Assembly (NCBI GenBank): GCA_018335555.1
Contig: JAGXST010000338.1
Span: forward strand, 1-43,865
Source of the DNA: Actinomycetota bacterium
Lineage (GTDB): Bacteria > Actinomycetota > Nitriliruptoria > Nitriliruptorales > Nitriliruptoraceae
Reading direction: 5' to 3'
DNA length: 43,865 nucleotides
The notes below the pieces were generated by a model, which worked only from the letters and a program-made list of their open reading frames with translations, was not told where the DNA came from and ran no database searches. Both the position numbers and the translations under genes were made by a program. Positions 18,198 through 26,768 of the stretch are shown here, in pieces. The first letter of the stretch is position 1; every line of letters starts with the position of its first letter.

Positions 18198-18559
18198 TGC
18201 AAGTACGGATGCTCGGAGGCCCGGCCCGCGACTGCGCGCGGTGGCCGAGCCCGTCGGCTACGCGCCGACCGGCGAACGTTCCGTACCAGGACGGTTGCCA
18301 TGATGAGCCCGTGCAGCGCGAGTTTGGCACCGTTCCAGACGAACAAGACCGCCACGATGTTGAGCCATCCCGGTGCGCCACCGTCGAGTAGGACGGTGCA
18401 GACCGCGGCGGCGAACAGGTACGCGACACCGGCCAGCATCGCGGCAACGATCGCCACCGACCGAGGGCGGGCATGCAGCCGACGGAGGAGCCGGTTGGTC
18501 GGCGCGTGCTGCAACACAGCACGGATCGAACTGGCGAGTTGCACGATCAGACGGAACAT
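18194..18559 (-). CDS. Small membrane protein of the mobilization module
   Basis: A 121-residue protein starting MFRLIVQLASSIRAVLQHAP, with two hydrophobic segments (VAIVAAMLAGVAYLFAAAVC and GWLNIVAVLFVWNGAKLALH) and a basic tail. It resembles a short actinobacterial family of unknown role that is often found on mobile elements, in my recollection sometimes mislabelled sulfate permease. The ATG at 18559 was preferred to an upstream one because family members start at this Met. Its stop overlaps the stop of the convergent methylase/helicase gene. Confidence 0.65.
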   Translation of the reverse strand: MFRLIVQLASSIRAVLQHAPTNRLLRRLHARPRSVAIVAAMLAGVAYLFAAAVCTVLLDGGAPGWLNIVAVLFVWNGAKLALHGLIMATVLVRNVRRSARSRRARPPRAVAGRASEHPYLH

Positions 18560-18640
18560 CACGGCTCCTGTCAACGCGGCTACCACTCACGATACGGCTG
18601 CGTGTGACACCGCCATGAAGGGCAGGTCTCGTCGGGCGGA

Positions 18641-21600
18641 TCAGAGTGTCGGCCCGCGGGTGCGGCGGCCTTGCGCACGAGCGGGCGCGGCCAGGGGAGG
18701 TTGATCGATGCGTGCGAGCCGCCGGGCGCGCCTCGCCGCGGTGTGGGCTCGCTCCGCGTCGCCTTGCTGCGCAGTGGCCTCGGGGGGTGCACCGAGCGGA
18801 TCGTCGCTGCCGATCTGGTGGCGGTCGCGGTAGGCAGCGACGACACGGACCTGTCGCATCCAGGCGGCGCGGCGGCGCGGATCGGCCGGAGGCTCACCGA
18901 GGTCGCGGGTCCAGGCCGTACCGTCGGCAACAGCGGTCTCGGCGAGCGCGGTGACGCGCTGTTCGATCAGTTCGGCACGCTCGGCCAGGGCGTGGCGCAG
19001 GTCGTGGGGCATGGGGCCGCTGGCGTGGGGGATCAGCCCGGCGATGTACCGGGTCGCGGGCTCTCCGCGGCCGGCCGTCGTCGAGGGGACGGCGGTGGCG
19101 TTGGCAACCCGGTGGTGAAGGACGGCGGCGATGTCGTCAGCGTCATCGAACCCTCGCGTCGCGACGAGCCGCGGGAACAGGGCGTCGAGGTCGCGACCGT
19201 CGGCGTCGGCCCGGCGCAGCTCGGCGGCCAGCGGTCCGAACGCGTCGGAGATCAGCACCGCGGCGACCTGCTCAGGCTGGAGGCCGGAGCCTTGGATCAG
19301 GGCGGTCCAGCGGTCGTGTTGGGCTGCGGCAGCGATGGTGTCGTACTCGGCGGCGAGCTGGGCGATGCCCGTCCAGGTGTGCTGCTCGGCCGTGATGGTC
19401 TCGTGCGCCGAGGGTTCGGCACCGACGTGACGGAGCACGCCGGTGAGCACGCTACGGGCGGTGACGTCGGCGTCGTCGGGGTGCTGGTGATGCTCTGCAT
19501 CGGGCTGGTCGGTGGCCACGTAGGCGATGTTGCTGCTGCGGCCACGGGTGAGGGCCACGTAGCAGGTCTCGCGGGTCATCCCGGGCTGCACGATGGCGTG
19601 GGCGGTGTCGACGGTGGCGCCTTGGGCGCGGTAGGCGGTGGTGGCGTAGGCCAGCTCGACGTGTTCGGCGACGTAGTCGGCCGGCAACGTCACCTTCGGA
19701 CCGTGCCGTCGGCCAGCGCGGCGCACGGTCAGCGACCCTTCGCGGTTCGCTCCCGTGACGGTCCAGCGGTCTCCGTTGGTCACCCAGCCGCGTCCGACGG
19801 TCAGCCGGCGATGGTTGCGGCGGGTGACGACCAGGTCGCCGGCGGACGCTTCGGTGCCGTCGTGGAGTGTCACCTGCCCGGTCGGGGCGACGTGGCCGGC
19901 CACGATCCGGTCCAACCGCGCGCGGGTGTTGAGCAGCGTGACCGTGTCGACGGTCTCGGCGATCATGACCGAGGACCGGCCGGTCGCGAGGTCGGCGGCC
20001 CAGGCCTGGTAGGCGGCGTCGAGCATGTCGGCGGTCTCACCCTCACGCAGCCGCCCGTGGGTTTGGTAGGTGTCGATCACGCTGACGTCGCCGGCGCGGA
20101 GCCGTAACGACGCGGCGGCCTCCCAGTCGTGGTGGAAGCGGCGCACCTCGGCCAGCGTTGGGGCATCGTCACGGGCGCGGGCGAGCATCCCGAACGCTCC
20201 ACCGGCATCGACTGCGGCGAGCTGGGCAGGGTCCCCGACCAGCAGCACCTTCGCTCCGGCCTTGGCGGCCTGGCCGACGATCCGGTCCAGGGTGAGGGTG
20301 CCGGCCATCGAGGCCTCGTCGACGATCACCAGCTGCCCCGCCGACAGCGAGACACCTCGGGCGGTGTGGTCGTGGAGCCACTTGGCGGTGTTCTCGGTCG
20401 GCATGTCGAGGTCGTCGCCCAGCACCTGTGCCGCGGCTGCGGACGGGGCGAGGCCGACGACCGACCCGGCCCCGTGGGCCGTCTCCCAGACGTGGCGCAG
20501 CGTGTGCATCGTGGTGGTCTTGCCGGCTCCGGCCGGGCCGAGCAACACGTCCACCGTCCGGCGGGAGGTGACGATCGCACGCAGCGCGCCGTGCTGATCG
20601 GCACCCAACCTGCGCCCCTTCCGTGCCACCCGACCGACGCCCCATTCGACGTCCGCGACGGAGGCGGTCGGCGCGTTGGTGGTGTCGGCGAGGTGAAGGA
20701 GCCGATCCTCGGCCTCCAGCAGGGCGGTCGAGGAGAACACGGTGGCGTGCTTGGGGCGGAACACGCTGCTCCCATCCGATCGCTGGAGGGCCGCCGGGGA
20801 GGTTGCGAGCTCGGGCGGGGTCAGCCGCAACGATGCTCGTTCGGCGGCATCGACGATCAGACCCACCACCGCCTCGCGATCGACCGTCGACGCGAACCGC
20901 AGGCCCATAACCTGGCGGGAGGCTTCGGCGTGCAGGTTCCAACGACGCCACGTCGAGCGCCTGTCACCTACGACGTCGACCACGGTGCGGCCGATCTCGG
21001 CGAGCGCGTCCAGCGGCAGATCCTCGGCCGCCAGCAGCCGCTCGCTCCGTCTCATGGCGAGCAGGTTGCCCGCCCACCCCGTCGCCTCGGTCTCCAGCAC
21101 CCCGGAGGCACGGACCCGCCACTGGTCGGTGAGATCGGCGAGCGAGGTCAGGGTCTTGGCCGGTCGGGTGGCAAGCGTGGCCTGCGCGCGCAGCTTGAGG
21201 ATGGTCGTGGCCGACGGGCGTCGGCCGTGCTCGGCGCGGTAGCGGGCGATCAGCTCCTCGGTCTCCTGCTCGATCGCATGAGAGCGGCTGGAGAACGCCT
21301 CGACCAGCCGCTCGGGCACGCCGGCGATCTCCCACGCCCGGTTGCGGTCCCGACCGCGATCGCGAGCCTCCCATCCGACACCGAGCATGCGGGTGAGGTG
21401 GTCGGCGAGCAGCCCGTTGTAGTGCTCGGACAGCGCAACGGTGGCCGCGTGCATCGGTCGACCATCAAGCGACCGCCACCGCCCGTCGTAGACGGTCCGC
21501 ACCTTGTTCGAGATCACCACGTGGGTGTGCAACTGGGGGTCGCCGGCACGCGAGTCGTAGTGGTCGTAGGCGGTTGCGATCAACCCCTCGACCTCGACCT

Positions 21601-22201
21601 GCGCAACCGCTCCGTCCGGCCCGTTGGCGCCGGTGCGGGTGGCGGCAACCTCGTGTTCCATCAGCTTGATGACGTCGGCAACCGCCGCGTGATGCGCCGC
21701 CACGATCCTCGCCTTCGTCTCGGCGTCCGCAACCGCCCACAGGGCCGACACCGACTTCGGCACCGAGAACGTGTAGTCGTAGCCGGCCACGGCCCGGCGG
21801 ACCGGACGAGCGGCCTCCTCGGCTTGGATGCCGTCGACCGCAGCAGCACGGTCGCCGGCGGACAGCTCGGGGTCGAGGGCGGCGATGCGCTCGTCGATGC
21901 GCTCCTCGCGGCTGCGGTAGATGGGGTAGGCATGACCCAATGGCTCGCCGGTGACCGGGTCGCAGCCCATCCCCAACAGCAGCTGGAGTTGTTCCTCCGA
22001 CACCGTGTCCCCGGACCGCAGTTGCCCGTCGCCCAGGCTTCGGATACCCGAGCCGAACCAGAACCCTGGTGGACAGCCCGCTTCGGCGTAGTAGCGGGTC
22101 AACGGCGTGGACAGGTCCCGCCCTCCGTCACCCGCAGCGACCGAGGCCAGCAGATAGCGGTAGCCATCTCCCGCCGACATCACCCGCATCGACACCGTCA
22201 C
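18641..22201 (-). CDS. MobF relaxase fused to a RecD-like helicase (TraA/TrwC type)
   Basis: A relaxase of about 1186 residues that nicks oriT and unwinds the strand for transfer. The N-terminal TrwC domain has paired Tyr in TPLTRYYAEAG (about 37-38) and the metal-binding His motif in GDPQLHTHVVISN (H225 and H227). GYDYTFSVPKSVSALWAVAD is also typical. The helicase has Walker A GPAGAGKTTTMHTL (555-568), Walker B VIVDEASMAG, motif III LLVGDPAQLAAVDAGGAFGM and motif VI YVALTRGRSSNIAYVA. The GTG at 22201 (VTVSMRVMSAGDGYRYLL) matches family starts better than the ATG 33 nt upstream. All key residues are present. No coupling protein or secretion genes are visible, so transfer would need them elsewhere or from a helper. 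Confidence 0.92.
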   Translation of the reverse strand: MTVSMRVMSAGDGYRYLLASVAAGDGGRDLSTPLTRYYAEAGCPPGFWFGSGIRSLGDGQLRSGDTVSEEQLQLLLGMGCDPVTGEPLGHAYPIYRSREERIDERIAALDPELSAGDRAAAVDGIQAEEAARPVRRAVAGYDYTFSVPKSVSALWAVADAETKARIVAAHHAAVADVIKLMEHEVAATRTGANGPDGAVAQVEVEGLIATAYDHYDSRAGDPQLHTHVVISNKVRTVYDGRWRSLDGRPMHAATVALSEHYNGLLADHLTRMLGVGWEARDRGRDRNRAWEIAGVPERLVEAFSSRSHAIEQETEELIARYRAEHGRRPSATTILKLRAQATLATRPAKTLTSLADLTDQWRVRASGVLETEATGWAGNLLAMRRSERLLAAEDLPLDALAEIGRTVVDVVGDRRSTWRRWNLHAEASRQVMGLRFASTVDREAVVGLIVDAAERASLRLTPPELATSPAALQRSDGSSVFRPKHATVFSSTALLEAEDRLLHLADTTNAPTASVADVEWGVGRVARKGRRLGADQHGALRAIVTSRRTVDVLLGPAGAGKTTTMHTLRHVWETAHGAGSVVGLAPSAAAAQVLGDDLDMPTENTAKWLHDHTARGVSLSAGQLVIVDEASMAGTLTLDRIVGQAAKAGAKVLLVGDPAQLAAVDAGGAFGMLARARDDAPTLAEVRRFHHDWEAAASLRLRAGDVSVIDTYQTHGRLREGETADMLDAAYQAWAADLATGRSSVMIAETVDTVTLLNTRARLDRIVAGHVAPTGQVTLHDGTEASAGDLVVTRRNHRRLTVGRGWVTNGDRWTVTGANREGSLTVRRAGRRHGPKVTLPADYVAEHVELAYATTAYRAQGATVDTAHAIVQPGMTRETCYVALTRGRSSNIAYVATDQPDAEHHQHPDDADVTARSVLTGVLRHVGAEPSAHETITAEQHTWTGIAQLAAEYDTIAAAAQHDRWTALIQGSGLQPEQVAAVLISDAFGPLAAELRRADADGRDLDALFPRLVATRGFDDADDIAAVLHHRVANATAVPSTTAGRGEPATRYIAGLIPHASGPMPHDLRHALAERAELIEQRVTALAETAVADGTAWTRDLGEPPADPRRRAAWMRQVRVVAAYRDRHQIGSDDPLGAPPEATAQQGDAERAHTAARRARRLARIDQPPLAAPARAQGRRTRGPTL

Positions 22202-22376
22202 ACCACACCACCCGAACGCCGGCCCTCGTGTCACGAAGGTGTGCTCCGGGCGGCCTTACCCCTCGACGTGCAAGAGGTGTGACCGCGCGATCCGCTGCCG
22301 TCGGCGGCGGTGAGTCCGAACTCGACGATGGCGCGGCAGACGTTCGCTGCCAGAACGGTGCGGATGTTGCCGACGG

Positions 22377-22910
22377 GATGTTGAACGCGTCCGGCTCGAC
22401 GACGACGGCAGCGGATACAAGCCCCGGGAGGCGATCGGCCTCGACGCGATCGCCGCGCTCGGTCTGCCGTTCTGGCTCGCCGGCGGGCTACGAGACCCCG
22501 GCCGGGCTGGCCGCTGCCCGTGAGGCGCGCGCGGTCGGGATCCAGGTCGGGACCCCCTTCGCGGTCTGCGACGAGGCGGGATGGATCCGCAGCTGCGGAC
22601 GGCGGCCCTGGCCGCGGCACGCGCCGGTCGCGTCACGGTCCGAACCGACCCTGGCACCTCCCCCACCGGCTACCCGCTCAAAGTCCTCGACCTCCCTCGC
22701 ACGCTCAGCGAGCAAGCGGTCTCACCCGCCCGTCGGGCCGTTCGAAGGCTTCGCGGAGGTAGCCGAGGTCGCAGGTGCGTGGCCGCTGGTCTCGCTGCCC
22801 CGCCGAACCCATCGAGGACTACCTGGCCAAGGGCAGCGCTCTCGCCGGCACCCACCAGCGCCACTGCCTGTGCGACGCAGTGACCGCGACCCTCGGGCTC
22901 GGCACACCCG
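22377..22910 (+). pseudogene. Nitronate monooxygenase remnant (3' half, several frameshifts)
   Basis: Pieces of the C-terminal half of a nitronate monooxygenase (2-nitropropane dioxygenase family, FMN-dependent) appear in order but in different frames. They are DVERVRLDDDGSGYKPREAI...PFWLAGG, then YETPAGLAAAREARAVGIQV...CDEAG, then DPQLRTAALAAARAGRVTVR...DPGTSPTGYPLKVLDLP, then CPAEPIEDYLAKGSALAGTH...CLCDAVTATLGLG. At least three shifts separate them. The 5' half, including the FMN-binding start, is missing, and the relaxase gene lies about 175 bp upstream. This suggests that the element junction or a deletion truncated the gene. It cannot be functional as read. Confidence 0.75.
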
Positions 22911-23216
22911 TCCCGGCCACGCGGTCGAACCGGCGCTCGTACCGCCGGTGGCTACGCCGCCAACCTCACCCGCTAACCCCCCCGCGGCGCTTGTTCCTAC
23001 ACCGCACGGTACGTGGTCGACCACCTCCTCGACACGACCGCCACGCTGACACCCGCGTGAACTGCCGACGATGATCCAGAGCAGACCGAGCAGGCAGGAC
23101 GAGACCCCGCGGTCGGGGGTCACTCAGCCCTGTCCCGTCGTCGGCGAGGCAGCTCGTGCGGTCTCGGTGAAGGTGGGCGACGGGCGCGCCCTCGACTGGG
23201 CGAGGGTGCTGGCAGC
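22911..23216. other. Degenerate stretch, no gene supported
   Basis: 306 bp between two gene remnants. Overlapping Arg/Pro-rich frames are present on both strands, but none shows a recognisable protein. It may hold further decayed parts of the SNF2 helicase gene. Confidence 0.4.
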
Positions 23217-23440
23217 TGGGAGAAGGTGCTGGTGTTCACGCAGTTCCCATGGTGGGGCGGGCAGTCCCAGACACACCTCCGCAGGCGGTTCGAACGCGGC
23301 GCCCTCGCCCTCCATGGCGAGGGCGGTGAGCCGAACGGGACCGGATGGTCGCCGCCTTCCAGCGCACCGTCGGCCCCAGCGTCTTCCTGCTGTCGCTGTA
23401 GGCCGGTGGGGTGGGCTACACCTAGCGTGGTGAACCACGG
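23217..23440 (+). pseudogene. SNF2-family helicase remnant (C-terminal motifs)
   Basis: WEKVLVFTQFPWWGGQSQTH followed by LRRRFERGALALHGEGG matches helicase motif IV of SNF2 proteins. After a frame change, DRMVAAFQRTVGPSVFLLSL-stop-AGGVGYT matches motif V, where functional proteins read SLKAGGVGLNLT. The TAG at 23399-23401 sits exactly where the Lys codon (AAG) belongs, and a second TAG follows. The fragment has at least one frameshift and two nonsense codons, so it is dead. The ATPase half is absent. Confidence 0.7.
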
Positions 23441-23459
23441 TCCTTGATCTGGCCCGAGC

Positions 23460-23792
23460 GTGGACGACGAGCTGACCACCCGGCTCGCCTCGTCTCCGCC
23501 CCTCGTGGCCAACTACCTGATCCTGGCGGGCGGCAGGAGCGCGCCACGGCTCGCCCGACACTTCGCCTTACCGGTCGACCAGCGGCGGGTCGCCGTCGAC
23601 GGCGAGTACCGCACCGCGCTCCATGGCGTGTACGCGATCGGGCGGCTCACCCGGCCCGACCGGAGCCAGGCCATCATCTCCGCCGGCGCCGGAGCGGTCG
23701 CCGCGCTCGACATCTTCTGCCGCGAAGCCGGCCATCACATCCACGACTGGGACGCCCCAACCGAGCACGATCACGATCATCCCAACCTGTGA
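23460..23792 (+). pseudogene. C-terminal fragment of a thioredoxin-reductase-like flavoprotein
   Basis: A 110-codon frame opened by a GTG. VDGEYRTALHGVYAIGRLTR followed by PDRSQAIISAGAGAVAALDI matches the last FAD-binding strand and helix of thioredoxin-reductase-type proteins, which normally read GVYAAGD. The N-terminal FAD and NADPH domains are missing, and the usual AGD is IGR. It ends in a His/Asp-rich tail (EHDHDHPNL). It is probably a remnant, though a short expressed product cannot be excluded. Confidence 0.6.
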
Positions 23793-23813
23793 GAGCCGAG
23801 GGTGCAGCCCGGA

Positions 23814-24923
23814 TCAACCTGGTCCGCTGGGGAGCCGCACGGTGAAAGTGGCGCCCCGACCCAGCCCGTCGCTGTCGGCGGTGATGGTGCCGCCGTGACC
23901 GTGCACGATGGCGCGGCTGATGGTCAGGCCGATGCCGCTGCCGGCAACGGGGCGGCGGGCGGGGTCGGCACGGAAGAACCGCTCGAAGACCTGTGGCAGA
24001 TGCTCTGGGGCGATGCCGGCCCCGGTGTCGCGGACCTCGATGCTGACCTGGTCGTGGACGTGTTCCGCCGAGACGGTGACGCGTCCGCCTCCGGGCGTGT
24101 GCTCGAGGGCGTTGCGCAGGAGGTTGGTGAGCACCTGGGTCAACCGGTCGCGGTCGCCCGTCAAGGTGAGCGGCCCTTCGGGCAGCCGATGCCGCAGTTC
24201 CACCTGACGTTCGCGTGCGTCCGGGGTGGATGCGCCCACGGCCGCGCGGACGATCGCCCCGACGTCGAGCGGGGACAGCTCGAGGGCGAGCTGGCCCTCC
24301 TCGGCGCGGGAGACCAGCGACAGGTCCTCCAACAGACGCTGCAGCCGGCCGGTGGCCTCCTCCAGTATCGCGAAGGTTGCATCGTCGATCTCGACGACGC
24401 CGTCGGCCAGCCCTTCGTGGTAGGCCTGGATCGTCGCCAGGGGGGTGCGCAGTTCGTGGGCGAGGTCGGCGAGGAGCCGGCGGCGGGTGTCCTCGGTGTG
24501 TTCGAGGGCGTCGGCCATCTCGTTGAACGCGTCGGTCAGGTCGGCGAGCTCGTCGTCGGCGGCGGGGCGGGGTGCGCGTTCCGTGAGCCGGCCGTCGGCG
24601 AGGGCCCCGGCGGTGCGGGAGAGCTGTTCGACGGGTCGGGCGATCCTGGTGGCCAGCAGCCAGGAGACGGCGGTGGCGGCGATCGCGGCGGCGAGGACCC
24701 CGAGGGTGAGCGCCAACGAGAGGGTCTCAGACAGGGCCCGGTCGAGGTGGTGGGCGACGACATCGGAGACGGGGCCGACCGCACGTCGGATGTGGTCGTG
24801 GAAGATGGGCGGGGCGACGAGGAACGCGACGACGCCGAGCGTGGCGGCCCCGACGAGGATGACCAGCAGCTGGCCGACGAACAGCCGCCGGACCAGCCGT
24901 CGCCGTGGGGTCCGGGTGCTCAC
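23814..24923 (-). CDS. Sensor histidine kinase (HAMP-HisKA-HATPase)
   Basis: A 369-residue membrane kinase. Two transmembrane segments (about 14-40 and 70-92) flank a short extracytoplasmic loop of only some 30 residues, so it may sense within the membrane. The HAMP linker follows (RIARPVEQLSRTAGALADGR). The H-box LADLAHELRTPLATIQAY places the phosphorylated His at 156. The N-box LTNLLRNALEHTPGG, DTGAGIAPEHLPQVFERFFR and GSGIGLTISRAIVHGHGG complete the ATPase. The gene begins with a GTG overlapping the TGA of the response regulator by 4 nt, so the two are translationally coupled. The signal is unknown; metal or envelope redox stress is suggested by the neighbours. Confidence 0.92.
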   Translation of the reverse strand: MSTRTPRRRLVRRLFVGQLLVILVGAATLGVVAFLVAPPIFHDHIRRAVGPVSDVVAHHLDRALSETLSLALTLGVLAAAIAATAVSWLLATRIARPVEQLSRTAGALADGRLTERAPRPAADDELADLTDAFNEMADALEHTEDTRRRLLADLAHELRTPLATIQAYHEGLADGVVEIDDATFAILEEATGRLQRLLEDLSLVSRAEEGQLALELSPLDVGAIVRAAVGASTPDARERQVELRHRLPEGPLTLTGDRDRLTQVLTNLLRNALEHTPGGGRVTVSAEHVHDQVSIEVRDTGAGIAPEHLPQVFERFFRADPARRPVAGSGIGLTISRAIVHGHGGTITADSDGLGRGATFTVRLPSGPG

Positions 24924-25612
24924 GCGTCGACCATGCGGTAGCCGACCCCGCGCACGGTGCGGACGAAGCTCGGTACCTCGCCGGTGTCACCCAGCTTGCG
25001 GCGCAGGTTGGCGATGTGGACCGCGACGACGTGGTCGTCGCGGTAGGCCGAGGATCCCCACACCCGGTCGAGCAGCTGGTCCTTGGAGAAGACCACCCGT
25101 GGCTCAGCGCTCAGGGTGTCGAGCAGGTCGAACTCAAGACGGGTGAGCTCGACCGGTTCACCGCCGACGTGGACCTCCCGGGCGATGGGTTCGATGGTGA
25201 GCTCACCGAACCGCCGCACGTCGGCGGTGGCCAGGGGGCTTCGGCGGGGGCGGCGCAGCATGGCCTGGATGCGGGCCACCAGCTCGTTCGGCGAGAACGG
25301 CTTGGTGACGTAGTCGTCCGCGCCGACCCGTAGCCCCACGATCCGGTCGACCTCGTCGCTGCGGGCCGTGAGCATCACGATGTAGGGGTCGGCGTCCTCG
25401 CGGACACGCCGGGCGACCTCGAGCCCGTCGATCCCGGGCAGCATCAGGTCGAGCACGATGACGTCCGGTCGGACCTTGTCGATGACCGCGAGCGCCTCTT
25501 CACCGTCGTAGGCGGCGTGGACCTCGTACCCCTCACGACGCAGGTAACGCAAGACCAGGTCCACCAGCGGGCGTTCGTCGTCGACGACGACGATCGAGAC
25601 CGTTCGGTTCAC
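24920..25612 (-). CDS. OmpR/PhoB-family response regulator
   Basis: A 230-residue regulator. The receiver has the acidic pair D11/D12, the phospho-accepting Asp at 55 (VIVLDLMLPG) and the Lys in DDYVTKPFSP. The C-terminal winged helix (residues about 130-228, with EFDLLDTLSAEPRVVFSKDQ and VAVHIANLRRKLGD and RTVRGVGYRM) is of the OmpR/PhoB type, which binds direct repeats spaced by 11 bp. Such repeats (TCAAG boxes) lie at 26567-26692 and 31595-31633, upstream of neighbouring metal and redox genes. It overlaps the SHOCT gene upstream and the kinase downstream, forming one operon. Confidence 0.94.
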   Translation of the reverse strand: MNRTVSIVVVDDERPLVDLVLRYLRREGYEVHAAYDGEEALAVIDKVRPDVIVLDLMLPGIDGLEVARRVREDADPYIVMLTARSDEVDRIVGLRVGADDYVTKPFSPNELVARIQAMLRRPRRSPLATADVRRFGELTIEPIAREVHVGGEPVELTRLEFDLLDTLSAEPRVVFSKDQLLDRVWGSSAYRDDHVVAVHIANLRRKLGDTGEVPSFVRTVRGVGYRMVDA

Positions 25613-25839
25613 GTGTTACGTCCCTGTCCAGCTGCGGTCAGCTCGTGGCGCAGGTGACGGTACTCGTCGATGTCGAGCTCGCCGCGGGCGAGGCGTTCGT
25701 CGAGGATCGTCCGCGCCGAGGGGGGCGGGTCACCAGCGGGGAAGAGCCGGGTGGTCGCCCAGATCGCGACCAGCACGACCACGAGCCAGAACCCGGCCAT
25801 CGACAGCCAGTGCCACCAGGGTGCGACGGTCCACATCAT
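25609..25839 (-). CDS. SHOCT-domain small membrane protein
   Basis: A 76-residue protein with one N-terminal transmembrane helix (WLSMAGFWLVVVLVAIWATT) and a C-terminal SHOCT motif (ILDERLARGELDIDEYRHLR). SHOCT segments are thought to mediate oligomerisation. It overlaps the response regulator start by 4 nt, so it belongs to the same operon and may modulate the kinase in the membrane. That role is inferred from position. Confidence 0.82.
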   Translation of the reverse strand: MMWTVAPWWHWLSMAGFWLVVVLVAIWATTRLFPAGDPPPSARTILDERLARGELDIDEYRHLRHELTAAGQGRNT

Positions 25840-25872
25840 GTGCGGTCCCTTCTCGTGTGGGGCGGTGTCAGG

Positions 25873-26445
25873 TCAGCTGGCGGAGGCGGTGGGGCTGAAG
25901 TTGCCGGTGACGTGCACGGCCGCTTGCTCGCCGTCGGCGAGCAGCGGGATCGCGAGGTGGTGGGGGCCGTCCATCCCGGCGTGCATCTGCAGCGGGAACT
26001 GCACCAACACCGAGCCTCCCGGTGGGACCGGGAAGCGCTGGTCCACCTGAGTGAGTTCGCCGTCGACGTAGATCGGCCCCGGGCAGCACCCTTCGACGAC
26101 CTGGGGCTGGCCGGCGGTGAAGGCGACCTCCCGGTCGGTGGGGTTGGTGACCTCCCAACCGGGCACGTAGGTCACCTCGAGCGCGACCTCGCCCATCGCC
26201 ACCTCGACGCCGGCGATCTGCAGGCCAGCGAGCTGCACCTCGCCGGACACCTCACCCGGCGCCGTCCGCGCGATCCCTCCCATGGGGTTGGGCAGGGACT
26301 CCTCGAGCGCGATCAGATCGGAAGGTGACAGTGCCGCCGCCACGAGCACAGCGAACACGCCGAGAGCGACGACAGCAGCGATCAGCGGCGTGGACCCGAG
26401 ACGGCCTCGTCGGTCGGCTCGGGTCGGGTGGGTCGTTCGGGTCAT
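25873..26445 (-). CDS. Envelope-anchored protein with CC and His/Met motifs
   Basis: A 190-residue protein with an uncleaved-looking N-terminal transmembrane helix (TPLIAAVVALGVFAVLVAAA) and an external beta-rich domain. Conserved-looking features are the vicinal cysteines C120 and C121 in VVEGCCPGPIYVDGE and the segment PLQMHAGMDGPHHLAIPL (residues 151-168), rich in Met and His. These could bind copper or another soft metal. Similar CCPGP plus MHxGMxGPH proteins exist in other bacteria as I recall, with no assigned function. It is first in the operon leading to the SHOCT protein and two-component system, and the TCAAG repeats lie upstream. Confidence 0.75.
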   Translation of the reverse strand: MTRTTHPTRADRRGRLGSTPLIAAVVALGVFAVLVAAALSPSDLIALEESLPNPMGGIARTAPGEVSGEVQLAGLQIAGVEVAMGEVALEVTYVPGWEVTNPTDREVAFTAGQPQVVEGCCPGPIYVDGELTQVDQRFPVPPGGSVLVQFPLQMHAGMDGPHHLAIPLLADGEQAAVHVTGNFSPTASAS

Positions 26446-26566
26446 GTCCCAGTCTCCTCGCTGCCGGGCCGGAACCGGCTCAGGTGGCGGCGGTGATCCC
26501 GCCGTGCGTCGCTCGTACGCTCGAAGGTCGTCGAGTGCAGCGTGCCGGCGGACGGTGCGGACGGCG

Positions 26567-26593
26567 GCAAGGACGCATCAAGAGACCGTCAAG
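26567..26593 (+). promoter_or_regulatory. Response-regulator box 1 (11-bp phased repeats)
   Basis: GCAAG at 26567, TCAAG at 26578 and TCAAG at 26589: three pentamers exactly 11 bp apart, the geometry bound by OmpR/PhoB regulators. Binding by the nearby regulator is inferred. Confidence 0.6.
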
Positions 26594-26665
26594 GCTGCGT
26601 GGCCCTCCCTGGCGCGGCACGAGAACCCCGTGAGGTGTCGAGCATCGTCATGTGTCAGTAGCTCG

Positions 26666-26692
26666 ACAAGGTTGGTTCAAGAACCCATCAAG
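26666..26692 (+). promoter_or_regulatory. Response-regulator box 2 (11-bp phased repeats)
   Basis: ACAAG at 26666, TCAAG at 26677 and TCAAG at 26688, again 11 bp apart. It lies 99 bp (nine periods) from box 1, on the same DNA face. Confidence 0.6.
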
Positions 26693-26768
26693 CAGGCTAC
26701 CCGGCACCCGTCGGACCGCGAGAACCGGGATACCGTCGATCCCCGAAGCCCCGCTCAAGGACGTCTCC

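Larger units (their letters stand above)
26446..26768. other. Divergent intergenic region holding TCAAG boxes
   Basis: 323 bp between the CC-motif gene and the cupredoxin gene. No gene is supported. It contains two sets of three pentamers on an 11-bp period (listed separately), and is the likely control region for both divergent units. Confidence 0.6.

Noticed and set aside
20129-22282. 717-codon plus-strand frame opposite the relaxase
   Set aside because: Antisense shadow of the MobF gene, low complexity and Gly/Arg/His-rich.
22231-22620. Minus-strand frame ending in AANVCRAIVEFGLTAADG
   Set aside because: The last 30 codons look protein-like, but the rest is antisense to the nitronate monooxygenase remnant and no family is recognised.
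23120-23561. Two minus-strand frames over the SNF2 remnant
   Set aside because: Arg/Pro-rich mirror frames; the plus strand shows helicase motifs.
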